A model generated the notes under the pieces. That model had not been told where the DNA came from. It ran no database searches and saw only the letters and a list, made by a program, of their open reading frames with translations. A stretch of 64,000 nucleotides of DNA from Balneolaceae bacterium (GTDB lineage Bacteria > Bacteroidota > Rhodothermia > Balneolales > Balneolaceae): contig JAXHMM010000017.1 in assembly GCA_034521445.1 (NCBI GenBank), positions 210,928 through 274,927 of the forward strand, in the 5' to 3' direction. The position numbers were made by a program, and so were the translations under genes. Below, in pieces: positions 27,016-36,193 of this stretch (position 1 is the first letter of the stretch; every line of letters begins with the position of its first letter).

Positions 27016-28422
27016 ATGCTACCCATGCCCAGCTTTCCCGCCCGTCTCATCGCCGCTCCCCGTCGCCTCGCCCTCCTCACGCTCGTCCTGCTGCTGGCCG
27101 CCGGATGGCAGCCGGCGGAGGCGCAGCGCCCCATGCAGTACCGGAGCCTGCTCATGCAGAGCCAGATGCAGCCTCTGTACTTCGACTATTTCACGCTGCC
27201 TGCCGATTCCGGCGCACCCCTGACGTTTCATGCCATCTTCAAGCTGCCCTACAGCACCCTCCCCTTCCGCAAAGCGGCCGAGGGCGACAGCACCGCATCC
27301 TTCTTCAGTACGGCGCAGCTAAGCATCGAAATCTTCCACGGCACCGCAGAGGACCTGCACGAGCCGCGAGAGGTGGAGGTAGACGGGCGTGAGGCTGTCG
27401 GCCGGGCCGCATGGACCGATACCGCCCGTGTCACAACCTATGAGCGCACGCAGTCACGCGACCATTTCCTTGAGGGCAGCCTCACCGTAGGTCTCGAGCC
27501 CGGCGTCTACGTCTACGTGGTACAGCTGAGCCGGGGGGGTGATACCGAGGGGATCACCTCGCGTGCGCGCGCCGTGCAGGTACGGCCCTACGACGATCAG
27601 CGGCACGGCGATATACTCTTCGGAAAGCGTGTAAACGGAGAGTCCCTCAGGCTGTTGAACATAGGTAACAGTGTGCCCTACGCGGAGGATTTTGACGCCC
27701 TGGTGCACCTGCCCGGACACGGAGAGGGCGACCGTTACGCCGTGCACGTGCAGAGACTGCGGGTGCAGGACGAAGACACCACCGCTGAGGCCACCGTATG
27801 GGAATCCAATCTGGACGCCTCGCAGCTGGCGGACGACCGGAATCCGGTCTTCGATTCCGAAGCGATTTCCGTCCGGCTGGCGCCGGGCGGGGGTACCTAC
27901 GCCCTGCTGGGCGTGCCCAACAGCCGCTTTCCGAACGACTGGTACCGCATGACGGTAACCCGCGGTGAGGACGGTCCGGTGGTGGCCCGCCGCACCTACC
28001 GCTCCCTCTGGCGCAACATGCCCGCAGCCCTCTACAACCTGGAGATAGCGGTGGACATGCTGCGCTTCATCGCCGACGAGAGCACCGTCCGGGATATCCG
28101 ACGCGGCTCGCAAGCCGAAATTGAACGCAAGTTCCGCAACTTCTGGGAAGAGCGCGATCCCACTCCCGACACCGAATTCAATGAGCTGATGGCCGAATAC
28201 TACCGGCGTGTGGACCATGCCTTCCGAGAGTTTACCACTGAGGAGACGCCCGGCTATGAGACCGACCAGGGCCGCATCTACATACAGTACGGGGAACCCC
28301 GGAAGGTGGAGCGAACCTACCCCGCCGGCGAGCCCACCACGGAGATCTGGATTTACGAGCAGCGCCGCTTTGTCTTCCAGGCTACCAGCGGTTACGGCGA
28401 TTTTCAGCTGGTGAACGGCTGA
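27016..28422 (+). CDS. GWxTD-domain exported protein
   Basis: A 468-residue exported protein: signal peptide (RLALLTLVLLLAAGWQPAEAQ), a beta-rich middle, and a C-terminal GWxTD domain. The domain is marked by FWEERDPTPDTEFNELMAEYYRRVDHAF, then ETPGYETDQGRIYIQYGEP and TTEIWIYEQRRFVF, read in parts. The domain is named for a GWxTD motif; here the matching stretch reads PGYETDQGRIYI. This family is restricted mainly to the FCB group, which supports the taxonomic call. Two ATGs, 27016 and 27025, are equally good; a longer in-frame ORF from 26920 adds no signal-like sequence. Function unknown. Confidence 0.85.
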   Translation: MLPMPSFPARLIAAPRRLALLTLVLLLAAGWQPAEAQRPMQYRSLLMQSQMQPLYFDYFTLPADSGAPLTFHAIFKLPYSTLPFRKAAEGDSTASFFSTAQLSIEIFHGTAEDLHEPREVEVDGREAVGRAAWTDTARVTTYERTQSRDHFLEGSLTVGLEPGVYVYVVQLSRGGDTEGITSRARAVQVRPYDDQRHGDILFGKRVNGESLRLLNIGNSVPYAEDFDALVHLPGHGEGDRYAVHVQRLRVQDEDTTAEATVWESNLDASQLADDRNPVFDSEAISVRLAPGGGTYALLGVPNSRFPNDWYRMTVTRGEDGPVVARRTYRSLWRNMPAALYNLEIAVDMLRFIADESTVRDIRRGSQAEIERKFRNFWEERDPTPDTEFNELMAEYYRRVDHAFREFTTEETPGYETDQGRIYIQYGEPRKVERTYPAGEPTTEIWIYEQRRFVFQATSGYGDFQLVNG

Positions 28423-28490
28423 CCCTGCTTCTTGGCCCGAATATTGCTATTTTTTACGGGCACGAAGCCAGCAACCGGAACCCCGTACCC

Positions 28491-29498
28491 ATGTCCATGC
28501 GCCTCGCCATCAGCCTGGGAGATTATAACGGCATAGGACCCGAGGTGGTCCTCAAGGCTCTCTCGGAGCGGAGCGCCGGCGGACCCACCCCGGTGCTGCT
28601 GGGCAGCGAGGCCGTGCTGCGCTTTTACGCCTCCCGCATGCAGCGCCCCCCCTCCTGGCGTATGGCTTCCGGACCCGGCGACCTGGCCGAAGGCGAACTG
28701 AATCTGCTGCCGGCCTACGGCACGGAGGACGAGCCCAATCCCGGCGTCCTCTCCGAAGCTGCGGGTCTGGCCGCCATGAAGGCCGTCGAGACGGGCGTGG
28801 ACCTCTGTCTGCAGGGCCATGTGCACGGACTGGTGACGGCCCCCATCTCGAAGGAGGCGGTGAACCGAGCCGGCTACCGCATCCCCGGCCACACCGAATT
28901 CCTGGCCGAACGCACCGGAGCGTCGTCGGTGCTGATGGTGATGGTACGCGATAACCTGCGCGTAGCCCTGCTCACCGGACACCTGCCCCTGGCGGAAGTG
29001 GCCGGACAGCTGGACGGAGAGGCGCTGGACCGCAGCCTCAAGATGCTGAACCGCTCCCTGCAGGATGATTTCGGGGTGGAGGAGCCCCGCATTGCGGTTC
29101 TGGGACTCAACCCGCATGCCGGCGATGGGGGCGTGATCGGCGAGGAGGAGCTGCGCATCATAGGCCCGCGGCTGGACCGGGCGCGGCAGACGGGCCTGCG
29201 TGTGAGCGGTCCCCACCCGGCCGACGCTTTCTTCGGCAACCGAAGCTACGAGTCGCACGACGCCGTGCTGGCCATGTACCATGACCAGGGCCTCATCCCT
29301 TTCAAGACCCTCTCCTTCGGGCGGGGGGTGAACGTTACCGCGGGCCTGCCCATCGTACGCACCTCGCCCGACCACGGCACGGCCTTCGATATTGCCGGTA
29401 CGAACAGCGCCCGTCCCACCTCTTTCGCGGCGGCCTGGGAGCTGGCCGGGCGACTGGCCCGCAACCGGTCAGACGGGGAAAAAATGCAGGAGACGTAA
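28491..29498 (+). CDS. pdxA: 4-hydroxythreonine-4-phosphate dehydrogenase
   Basis: A 335-residue PdxA, the NAD-dependent oxidase step of the DXP-dependent pyridoxal phosphate pathway. Family blocks: LAISLGDYNGIGPEVVLKAL at the N-terminus, LVTAPISKEAVNRAGYRIPGHTEFLAERTG with a metal-binding His, LNPHAGDGGVIGEEE and AMYHDQGLIPFK, SPDHGTAFDIAG. Length is normal. It is the first gene of a run with the methyltransferase, FtsE-like and queG genes, separated from the first by 4 bases. Confidence 0.96.
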   Translation: MSMRLAISLGDYNGIGPEVVLKALSERSAGGPTPVLLGSEAVLRFYASRMQRPPSWRMASGPGDLAEGELNLLPAYGTEDEPNPGVLSEAAGLAAMKAVETGVDLCLQGHVHGLVTAPISKEAVNRAGYRIPGHTEFLAERTGASSVLMVMVRDNLRVALLTGHLPLAEVAGQLDGEALDRSLKMLNRSLQDDFGVEEPRIAVLGLNPHAGDGGVIGEEELRIIGPRLDRARQTGLRVSGPHPADAFFGNRSYESHDAVLAMYHDQGLIPFKTLSFGRGVNVTAGLPIVRTSPDHGTAFDIAGTNSARPTSFAAAWELAGRLARNRSDGEKMQET

Positions 29499-29502
29499 TC
29501 CC

Positions 29503-30291
29503 GTGAACGACGACACCCGCCCCGAATACAGCAAGCTGGCGGAGGTCTACGACGCCCTTATGGAGGACGTGGACTACGCCTACTGGGCCGATTTCATCGA
29601 CGCCCTCATGCAACAGCACCATCCGGATCCCCGCCACGTGCTGGAGGTTGCCTGCGGCACGGGCTCCCTGGCTATCTCTCTGGACGAACTGGACTGCTAC
29701 GAGATCACCGCCACCGACAAATCGCCCGACATGATCCGCCAGGCCCGCCGCAAGGGTCGCGAGGCGGGCTCGGAGGTGGATTTCCGCGTGATGGACTTTC
29801 TGGATATCGACCTGGATCAGCGCTACGATGTGGTCTTTTCGGTCTTCGACAGCGTCAACTACCTCCACAGCACCCGTCAGGTGGATGCCATGCTGCAGGA
29901 GACACGCAGGGTGCTGCGTCCCGGGGGACTGCTTATCTTCGATTTTACCACGCCCCGCAACTCCATCCAGGCCATCCGGTACCTGAACAACGAGGAGGGC
30001 TACGCGGAGGGCGGCTACCGCTATTTCCGTAAAAGCCGATACGACCCTGAGGAAAAAATTCACTATAATGACTTCCGCATAGAAAAGCTCGCCGACGACC
30101 GGGAAACGGTGCTCCGCGAGTTCCGCGAGCTGCACCGGCAGCGCATCTACACGCTGACCGAGATGCGGGAGGTCGTCGCGGCCACCGACTACCGCCTGGC
30201 CGCCGCCTACAAAGGTTTTGAAATGGAGGAGGCCGACAACAGGAGCCTCCGCATAACCATGGTACTGCGATGTCCGATCGATCGGTCATAG
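29503..30291 (+). CDS. Class I SAM-dependent methyltransferase
   Basis: A 262-residue methyltransferase. Motif I is VLEVACGTGSLAISL (about 46-60), then TATDKSPDMIRQAR, a VDFRVMDFLDIDL acidic loop, FDSVNYLHS and LRPGGLLIFDFTTP (motif III region). The GTG start is preceded at a good distance by AGGAGA inside the pdxA 3' end, and it is 4 bases beyond the pdxA stop; the longer in-frame ORF from 29392 overlaps pdxA and is not used. The acceptor is unknown. Its 3' end overlaps the ABC gene by 22 bases. Confidence 0.88.
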   Translation: MNDDTRPEYSKLAEVYDALMEDVDYAYWADFIDALMQQHHPDPRHVLEVACGTGSLAISLDELDCYEITATDKSPDMIRQARRKGREAGSEVDFRVMDFLDIDLDQRYDVVFSVFDSVNYLHSTRQVDAMLQETRRVLRPGGLLIFDFTTPRNSIQAIRYLNNEEGYAEGGYRYFRKSRYDPEEKIHYNDFRIEKLADDRETVLREFRELHRQRIYTLTEMREVVAATDYRLAAAYKGFEMEEADNRSLRITMVLRCPIDRS

Positions 30292-30953
30292 AATTTGAAC
30301 AGGTATGCGTAAGCTACGACCACCGCATGGTGCTCGACCACGTGGACTTCAGCCTGGGCAACGGCGAATTCGCCTACCTGATCGGCCAGACCGGGGCCGG
30401 AAAGAGCTCCTTCCTGAAACTCATATACCGCGACATCCTGCCCGACGCCGGCAGGGTGCGGGTGGCCGACATGGATATATGCAGTATGTCCCACAGCCAG
30501 GTGCCCCACCTGCGCCGCCGCCTCGGCATCGTCTTCCAGGATTTCCAGCTTCTTCCCGACCGCACGGTCTACGATAACGTGGCATTCGCCCTGCAGGTGA
30601 CCGGCGAGAAGAAGAGCCGCATCAAACAGCGGGTGGTCGAGGTGCTGGGTATGGTGGGACTCAGCCACAAGCGCAAGAGTATGCCGGGCGACCTTTCGGG
30701 AGGCGAGCAGCAGCGGGTGGTCATTGCCCGCGCCCTGGCCAACGAGCCGCGCATCCTGCTGGCCGACGAGCCCACGGGCAATCTGGATCCGGAGGCCTCC
30801 CAAGCCATCATGGAACTCCTGCAGCAGATCAACAACCGGGGCATGGCCGTGCTGATGGTTACCCACGACTACGATACGGTCAAGGAGTATCCCTTCCGCA
30901 CGGTCAGGCTCCGGAACGGCACGCTCCGAGAAATCAGCGCCGAACAGCTCTGA
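30270..30953 (+). CDS. ftsE: FtsE-like cell-division ABC ATPase
   Basis: A 227-residue ABC ATPase of the FtsE/LolD group. Walker [10 protein letters not shown] (about 39-47), Q-loop [20 protein letters not shown], signature LSGGEQQR, Walker [15 protein letters not shown] and switch VTHD. FtsE works with membrane FtsX to control peptidoglycan hydrolases at division. No ftsX lies next to it in this window, so the partner is elsewhere or the protein serves a different permease. Starts within the methyltransferase gene and is 10 bases before queG, so translation is likely coupled. Confidence 0.88.
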   Translation: MSDRSVIEFEQVCVSYDHRMVLDHVDFSLGNGEFAYLIGQTGAGKSSFLKLIYRDILPDAGRVRVADMDICSMSHSQVPHLRRRLGIVFQDFQLLPDRTVYDNVAFALQVTGEKKSRIKQRVVEVLGMVGLSHKRKSMPGDLSGGEQQRVVIARALANEPRILLADEPTGNLDPEASQAIMELLQQINNRGMAVLMVTHDYDTVKEYPFRTVRLRNGTLREISAEQL

Positions 30954-30963
30954 ACCTCACGTC

Positions 30964-31899
30964 ATGGACCTTCGTGAACGTACGCAGCGCGTCCGGGAAG
31001 AGGCCCACAGGCTGGGTTTCGACGCCTGCGGCTTCGCCCGGGCCAGGCGCCTGGAGGCCGAGGAGCGGCGACTGGAGGAGTGGCTCGGCCAGGGGCGCCA
31101 CGGTGAGATGAGCTGGATGGAAAACCACTTCGACAAGCGCGTGGACCCCACCCGTCTGGTGCCCGGTTCCCGCTCGGTGGTCTCGGTCATCGGCAGCTAC
31201 TGGCACCCCGACCACGAGCGCATGCGCCGTGAGGGCGAGGCCCCCAAAATCGCCAAATACGCCCAGGGGCGCGACTACCACCGGGTCTACAAAAAGAAGC
31301 TCAAGAAGCTCTTCGCCTTCACCGAGGAGTTGGTGGGGGAACTTCGGGGGCGGGTTTTCGTCGATTCTGCGCCGGTGCTTGACAAGGCCTGGGCCGCGCG
31401 CAGCGGACTGGGCTGGATCGGCAAGAACTCGAACCTGCTCAACCGCGACATCGGCTCCTTCTTCTTCATCGGGGAGATGATCGTGGACGCCGATTTCGTC
31501 TACAGCGCGGCGGTGACCGACCACTGCGGCAGCTGCACCCGCTGCATCGACGCCTGTCCCACCGACGCCATCTACGAGCCCTACCGCGTGGACGCCACGC
31601 GCTGCATATCCTACCTCACCATCGAGCTCAAGGAGCAGGTGCCCGAAGAACACCGCAAAAGCCTGGGCGACTGGGTCTTCGGCTGCGACATCTGCCAGGA
31701 CGTCTGTCCCTGGAACAACGACCCGGAGTTCGGCCGCATGGAGGATCTGCACCCGCGCGAGAAGGTCACCCGCCGCGACCTGGAATTCTGGGAACACCTG
31801 CAGCTGGAGGAGTACGACGAGATTTTCGAGGGTAGCGCGGTGAGAAGGGCAAAATTCGACAAATTCAAAAACAACCTGGAGCTGGTGCTGGAAGGCTGA
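30964..31899 (+). CDS. queG: Epoxyqueuosine reductase
   Basis: A 311-residue QueG, the cobalamin- and Fe-S-dependent enzyme for the last step of queuosine synthesis in tRNA. It carries two 4Fe-4S ferredoxin motifs (CGSCTRCIDACPTDAI and CDICQDVCPWN), the conserved catalytic Asp region FVDSAPVLDKAWAARSGLGWIGKNSNL (in parts) and PTDAI turn. The C-terminal HEAT-repeat region found in some QueG proteins is absent, as in many short forms. Last gene of the plus-strand run; converges with the sigma-factor gene after 9 bases. Confidence 0.95.
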   Translation: MDLRERTQRVREEAHRLGFDACGFARARRLEAEERRLEEWLGQGRHGEMSWMENHFDKRVDPTRLVPGSRSVVSVIGSYWHPDHERMRREGEAPKIAKYAQGRDYHRVYKKKLKKLFAFTEELVGELRGRVFVDSAPVLDKAWAARSGLGWIGKNSNLLNRDIGSFFFIGEMIVDADFVYSAAVTDHCGSCTRCIDACPTDAIYEPYRVDATRCISYLTIELKEQVPEEHRKSLGDWVFGCDICQDVCPWNNDPEFGRMEDLHPREKVTRRDLEFWEHLQLEEYDEIFEGSAVRRAKFDKFKNNLELVLEG

Positions 31900-31908
31900 G
31901 CGAAAAAC

Positions 31909-32547
31909 TCAGAACTTGTCCTTCTTGTCCTTCAGCTCCTTGTAGAGCAGTTCGCGCGCCCGGAAGATGTGCGCCTTCACCGTGCCCAGCGGCAGGTCGA
32001 GCACGTCGGCGATCTCCTGGTAGCTTTTCTCCTCCATGTGGCGCATCTCGATCACCTTCCTGTATTTTTCGGGGAGATCCTGGATGGCCTCCTGCACCAT
32101 GCGCTGGCGCTGTTTGCGCAGGATACGCCGGTCGGCCCCGGCGTCTTCGTCGGGCAACTGCATCTGCATCTCTCCGTCCCGCGTCTTCATGGGCTCGTCG
32201 ATCGACAGGGTCTGCAGCTTCTTCTTTCGCAGGTAGTCGATGGTGTGGTTGGTGGCGATGCGGTAGAGCCAGGTGGAGAAAGCGTAGCTGTTGCTGTAGG
32301 TATTCAGGTTGTTGAAGGCCTTGACGAAGGCCTCCTGGACCAGGTCCTCCACCTGCTCGCGGTCCTTGATCATCTTGAGGACGTGGAAGTAGAGCGCCCG
32401 CTCGTACTTGTCCACCAGCTTGCCGTAAGCCTGCTCGTCGCCTCCGATGGCGGCCTCGACCAGCACGTCGTCCTCCCGGCTGCTCGAGGAGGCGTTCTCC
32501 CGGGGGGCGTCGTCTTCGCTATGTCCCGATCCGTTATTCTCTGACAT
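31909..32547 (-). CDS. ECF-type RNA polymerase sigma factor
   Basis: A 212-residue ECF sigma factor. An acidic/Ser-rich N-terminal extension of about 27 residues is followed by region 2 (AIGGDEQAYGKLVDKYERALYFHVLKMIKDREQVEDLVQEAFVKAF, read in parts), the YSFSTWLYRIATNHTIDYLRKK-like element, and region 4 (LPEKYRKVIEMRHMEEKSYQEIADVLDLPLGTVKAHIFRARELL), which is the helix-turn-helix that reads the -35 box. No anti-sigma gene is adjacent, which is unusual for ECF genes. It sits 79 bases downstream of the ppx gene. Confidence 0.93.
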   Translation of the reverse strand: MSENNGSGHSEDDAPRENASSSSREDDVLVEAAIGGDEQAYGKLVDKYERALYFHVLKMIKDREQVEDLVQEAFVKAFNNLNTYSNSYAFSTWLYRIATNHTIDYLRKKKLQTLSIDEPMKTRDGEMQMQLPDEDAGADRRILRKQRQRMVQEAIQDLPEKYRKVIEMRHMEEKSYQEIADVLDLPLGTVKAHIFRARELLYKELKDKKDKF

Positions 32548-32625
32548 CTTCAGGTGGCGCTGGGCTTGCTTCCTTGAAAGCCCTTAACATACAGAATGAT
32601 TCGCTTTATTCCCATTGCAGGACCC

Positions 32626-33552
32626 TCAAATACCGGCCATCTCCCGCACCGCACCGTGGCGCAGTCCGCCGCAGGAAACGGTCACCGCGTCGAAGCCCAG
32701 CACCTCCATACAGGCCTCCAGAATGAGCAGTCCCGCCGGCAGGATGTCGGCCCGGCCAGCCAGAAATCCCGGCCAGCGCTGTGCGCGCTCATCGGCGCTC
32801 ATTTCAAGCAGCAGTCGGCTCCAGGCCGCCGTCTCCTCCAGGCTCACGCGCCGCCCGTTCAACCGGTAGGGATCGTAGACTTCCAGTCCCGCATCCAGCA
32901 TGCCCAGGGAGGTGACGGTGCCTGCCACGCCCACCAGTCTGCCGCCGAAAGGCCCTTCCGGGAGCTCCCTCCGCAGGTAGTCGCGCGCGGCCTCCCGGCA
33001 GGCTTCGGCCTGCCCGGGCGAGGGCGGGTCGCCCGACAGGAAGCGCTCGGTGTAGCGCACGCAGCCCATGTCGAGGGACCAGCGATCGCGCAGCCGTCGC
33101 GTGCCCCGCGCAATCTCCGTGCTGCCACCCCCGATGTCCACCACCGTCGTGCGAGTTCCCTCCTCCCCGACCAGCACGGCGGTGGCCCCGGCATAGGTGA
33201 GAGCCGCCTCCCCGGGGCCCGACAGCAGGCGCACCTCAAAGCCGGTCTCCCGCCGAACGCGCGACAGGAATTCCTCCCGGTTGCCCGCGTCGCGCACGGC
33301 CGAGGTAGCCGTCACGGCCACCTCCCGCAGGTCCGGATACTCCTCCTTCAGCAGATACCGGTAGTCGGCCAGCGCCTCCAGGGTGCGCGCCACCGGCTCC
33401 CCGCCCAGATTGCCGCTGCGGTCCACCCCGCGACCCAGCCGCGGCATGCGCTGCTCTTCATGCAGGGTCTCCAGCAGGGGGGCGCCGGTGGAGGAGGGAC
33501 GGGCCACCAGCAGCAGAACGGTATTGCTCCCTATGTCGATGGCGGCGTACAC
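32626..33552 (-). CDS. Ppx/GppA-family exopolyphosphatase/phosphatase
   Basis: A 308-residue Ppx/GppA phosphatase of the ASKHA fold, acting on polyphosphate or pppGpp. N-terminal phosphate-binding loop YAAIDIGSNTVLLLVA, second loop VVDIGGGSTEIARGTRR and the conserved SLDMGCVRYTERF block are all present. It is about the length of the catalytic core alone, without the extra C-terminal domain of E. coli Ppx. It starts 3 bases after prmA ends, so it closes the tatA-gatA-SDR-M28-prmA-ppx operon. Confidence 0.92.
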   Translation of the reverse strand: MYAAIDIGSNTVLLLVARPSSTGAPLLETLHEEQRMPRLGRGVDRSGNLGGEPVARTLEALADYRYLLKEEYPDLREVAVTATSAVRDAGNREEFLSRVRRETGFEVRLLSGPGEAALTYAGATAVLVGEEGTRTTVVDIGGGSTEIARGTRRLRDRWSLDMGCVRYTERFLSGDPPSPGQAEACREAARDYLRRELPEGPFGGRLVGVAGTVTSLGMLDAGLEVYDPYRLNGRRVSLEETAAWSRLLLEMSADERAQRWPGFLAGRADILPAGLLILEACMEVLGFDAVTVSCGGLRHGAVREMAGI

Positions 33553-33555
33553 GGA

Positions 33556-34398
33556 TCAGGAGCCCGTACGCCGGGCAGTCAGCGCGATCCAGTCGTTCTC
33601 GCGGCTTTCGCCGGTGAGCTGCAGTCCGGCGGGCAGGGCCTCCTCCACCGCCCCGCGGTCGCTGCTCAGCAGCCCCGACAGCAGAAGGCGTCCACCGGGA
33701 GCCAGGCGCGCGGCCATGGGCTCCAGCAGCTCCACGATGGTGTTGCGCTCGATGTTGGCCATCGCCAGCTCAAAACGCTCCTCCTCGTCCACCGCCTCGA
33801 GGGAACCGAGGCGCACCTCCACGCACGCCTTCACCCCGTTCAGCAGCACGTTCTCCCTCGCATTGGTTACGCTCCAACGGTCGATGTCCACCGACAGCGC
33901 CCGGGAGGCCCCCAGCTTGCAGGCGGCGATAGCCAGGATGCCGGTGCCCGTTCCCGCGTCCAGCACCCGGTCGCCCTCGTCCAGCAGACCCGGGAGCGCG
34001 CGCAGCATGAGGCGGGTGGTTTCGTGGTAGCCGGTGCCGAAGGACATCTTGGGGTCGATCTCAAGCACCACGGCCTCGCCTGTGGCTGCTTCACGGGACC
34101 AGGTGGGACGCACCAGAAAGGGGCCGATGCGCTGGGGACGGATGGTCCGCTCCCACTGCTCGTTCCAGTTCCTGTCGGCGATGACCTTCTCCGATTCGAC
34201 GCGCCCCTCGCCGGGACAGTCCGCCAGGATACCCTCAATGCGTTCGCGGTCGCCCGCCGACAGGCGCCCCCGTGGCACGTAGGTGATGATACGCTCCTCC
34301 TGCTGCTCGAAGCCGTTGAACTCCATCTCCATCAGCTCGGCGATGAGGGATTCCTGGTAGCGGCCGGCGACCGAGATGACCAGTTTGAGGTAGTTCAT
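33556..34398 (-). CDS. prmA: Ribosomal protein L11 methyltransferase
   Basis: A 280-residue PrmA, trimethylating ribosomal protein L11. The N-terminal substrate-binding region is followed by the SAM domain: KMSFGTGYHETTRLMLRALP, LDAGTGTGILAIAACKLGASRALSVDID, NIERNTIVELLEPM and GGRLLLSGLL. The ATG at 34398 is preferred to an upstream TTG at 34404. Between the M28 peptidase-like gene (22 bases upstream) and ppx (3 bases downstream). Confidence 0.94.
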   Translation of the reverse strand: MNYLKLVISVAGRYQESLIAELMEMEFNGFEQQEERIITYVPRGRLSAGDRERIEGILADCPGEGRVESEKVIADRNWNEQWERTIRPQRIGPFLVRPTWSREAATGEAVVLEIDPKMSFGTGYHETTRLMLRALPGLLDEGDRVLDAGTGTGILAIAACKLGASRALSVDIDRWSVTNARENVLLNGVKACVEVRLGSLEAVDEEERFELAMANIERNTIVELLEPMAARLAPGGRLLLSGLLSSDRGAVEEALPAGLQLTGESRENDWIALTARRTGS

Positions 34399-34419
34399 GG
34401 GCAAGGGTGGTGCGGGCGG

Positions 34420-35400
34420 TCAGCGCACCCGGTTATAGACCAGTTCTGCCACCACGCCGCCCACGGCGTCCATCACCGAGCGGTCGATGATATCCAGGTC
34501 GTCCCGCTGGGTGTGCCAGTAGGGCGGGAACTGCACGCCCCCGCCTTCGGCGTTGCGGTAGTGGATGATGTCGATGGTGGGAATTCCCAGCACGCGGTTG
34601 ATCACCACATGGTCGTCCGAGACCGGCGCCCCCTCGGTCTGCACGAAAAGGTCGCCGTGCCCCTGCTCGCCGGCGATGGACCAGATCTCGTTGACAAGCG
34701 CCGGGGCGTACTGCAGGGAGTTGCCCTCGCGCGGAAAGTGGGCGTTCTGCCCGCCCACCATGTCGAGCAGGATGCCGAAGCGCGGGCTGTATTCGGGCAC
34801 CGGCGGGTTGGCGGACCAGTAGCGGGATCCCAGGAAATAGTTCTCCAGGCTGCCCTCCCGCCCGTAGTCCTCCCCGTCGAAAAGCACGATGTCCACCCCG
34901 ATGGGCGGCGGATGGTCGCGGAACATGCGCGCCAGCTCCAGCAGCACGGCCGTGCCGCTGCCCCCGTCGTCCGCCCCGGGAATGGGCTGATCGGGATGCA
35001 GGGAGTCGCGCTCGGCGCGCGGGCGGGTATCCCAGTGCGCGCAGAGCAGGATGCGGTCGGGACTGGAGGTGTTGAAGGCGGCGATGATGTTCGAAAGCTC
35101 CAGGGTGTCGCTGTCAATCACGCGCGTAAAGTCCTGCGCGTAGACCGCATGCTCGCCGGCGTAGGCGCCCAGCTTGTCGATAAGCCAGCTGCGGGTGCGC
35201 CGGTGACCCTCGCTGCCGGGGTTGCGGGGACCGAAGGAGAGCTGGGTCTCCACGTGGGCGTAGGCGCTGTCGGCCGAAAAGGCGGGCACCTCCCTGCCCT
35301 GCTGCTGAAAATTGAGCCGCGAACGGTCGCTGCCCGTGCAGCCGGCCAGCAGCAGGATTCCCACGACCAGGCTCGCTATGACGGAAGCGCCTCTATGCAC
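34420..35400 (-). CDS. M28-family lipoprotein, glutaminyl-cyclase-like
   Basis: A 326-residue lipoprotein (lipobox LLAGC, Cys21) of the M28 zinc-peptidase fold resembling glutaminyl-peptide cyclotransferase: ILLCAHWDTRPRAE, GADDGGSGTAVLLELARMF, FDGEDYG and SDDHVVINRVLGIPTIDIIHY. Metal ligands are the His/Asp/Glu/Asp/His in those blocks. Bacteroidota type-II-like enzymes of this fold cyclise N-terminal Gln to pyroglutamate in the periplasm, which is the likely role here. It overlaps the SDR gene's 3' end by 8 bases. Confidence 0.88.
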   Translation of the reverse strand: MHRGASVIASLVVGILLLAGCTGSDRSRLNFQQQGREVPAFSADSAYAHVETQLSFGPRNPGSEGHRRTRSWLIDKLGAYAGEHAVYAQDFTRVIDSDTLELSNIIAAFNTSSPDRILLCAHWDTRPRAERDSLHPDQPIPGADDGGSGTAVLLELARMFRDHPPPIGVDIVLFDGEDYGREGSLENYFLGSRYWSANPPVPEYSPRFGILLDMVGGQNAHFPREGNSLQYAPALVNEIWSIAGEQGHGDLFVQTEGAPVSDDHVVINRVLGIPTIDIIHYRNAEGGGVQFPPYWHTQRDDLDIIDRSVMDAVGGVVAELVYNRVR

Positions 35401-36175
35401 GGGCGTCCTCCCCTTCTCGCCACACCATGGAGGAGGAAGACTGGGCCACCGGAAAGACCACCGTGTCCATGATGTTCACATGCGGCGGGCGCCCCGCCAC
35501 GAATACGACGATCTCGGCGATGTCCTCCGCCACCAGGGGTTGCATATTCTCATAGACCGATTCGGCCCTCTCGCGGTCGCCGCGGTAGCGCACCATGCTG
35601 AACTCGGTCTCCACCAGGCCCGGCGACACCATGCTTACGCGTACCGGGGTGCCGTGAAGGTCTTTCTTGGTGGCCTCGGTGATGGCCTTGACGGCGTGCT
35701 TCGTGGCGCAGTAGACCGCCCCGCCGGCGTAGCTTTCGTGTCCGGCGATGGAGCCGATGTTGATAATGTGTCCCTCTTCGCGCTCGCGCATGGAGGGACT
35801 CACCAGCCGCGTCATGGTCAGCAGGGCCTTCACGTTGGTGTCGATCATGGCATCCCAGTCGTCGAAGTCCGCCTCATACACCGCATCGGTGCCGTAGGCC
35901 AGCCCGGCGTTGTTCACCAGGATGTCCACCGGTCCCGGCAGGCCCTCCAGGAAATCGCGGCAGTCGCCGCGGTCGCGCAGGTCGAATGCGCCGGTGTGCA
36001 CGGGCACATCGCATACCTCCTCGATCTCCTCGCGCAACTCCTGCAGGCGCTCCTCCCGCCGTCCGGTGACAGCCACCTCGCAGCCGGCCTCCGCCAGCAG
36101 CCGCGCCGTCGCGCGTCCGATGCCGGCCGTGGCTCCCGTTACCAGTGCGCGTTTACCCTCGATGCGTCGGTTCAT
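35393..36175 (-). CDS. Short-chain dehydrogenase/reductase
   Basis: A 260-residue SDR. Cofactor loop TGATAGIGRATARLL (TGxxxGIG), NNAGLAYG, catalytic GSIAGHESYAGGAVYCATKHAVKAI (Ser and Y-x3-K) and the PGLVETEFSMVRYRGD segment. The glycine loop followed by VTGRREERL with an Arg is typical of NADP-binding YdfG-like 3-hydroxy acid/serine dehydrogenases. In the tatA-gatA operon, 18 bases after gatA and overlapping the M28 gene by 8 bases. Substrate unknown. Confidence 0.9.
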   Translation of the reverse strand: MNRRIEGKRALVTGATAGIGRATARLLAEAGCEVAVTGRREERLQELREEIEEVCDVPVHTGAFDLRDRGDCRDFLEGLPGPVDILVNNAGLAYGTDAVYEADFDDWDAMIDTNVKALLTMTRLVSPSMREREEGHIINIGSIAGHESYAGGAVYCATKHAVKAITEATKKDLHGTPVRVSMVSPGLVETEFSMVRYRGDRERAESVYENMQPLVAEDIAEIVVFVAGRPPHVNIMDTVVFPVAQSSSSMVWREGEDARA

Positions 36176-36193
36176 GGCCTGTGGATTCTGGAT

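Noticed and set aside
31909..32547. Anti-sigma factor partner next to the ECF sigma gene
   Set aside because: Neither neighbour (queG, ppx) is an anti-sigma; none found.
32596..35472. Plus-strand ORF of 958 codons
   Set aside because: Lies antisense to ppx, prmA and the M28 gene, whose protein families are clear. Its product is Gly/His/Gln-rich with no domain; typical of long shadow frames in GC-rich DNA.
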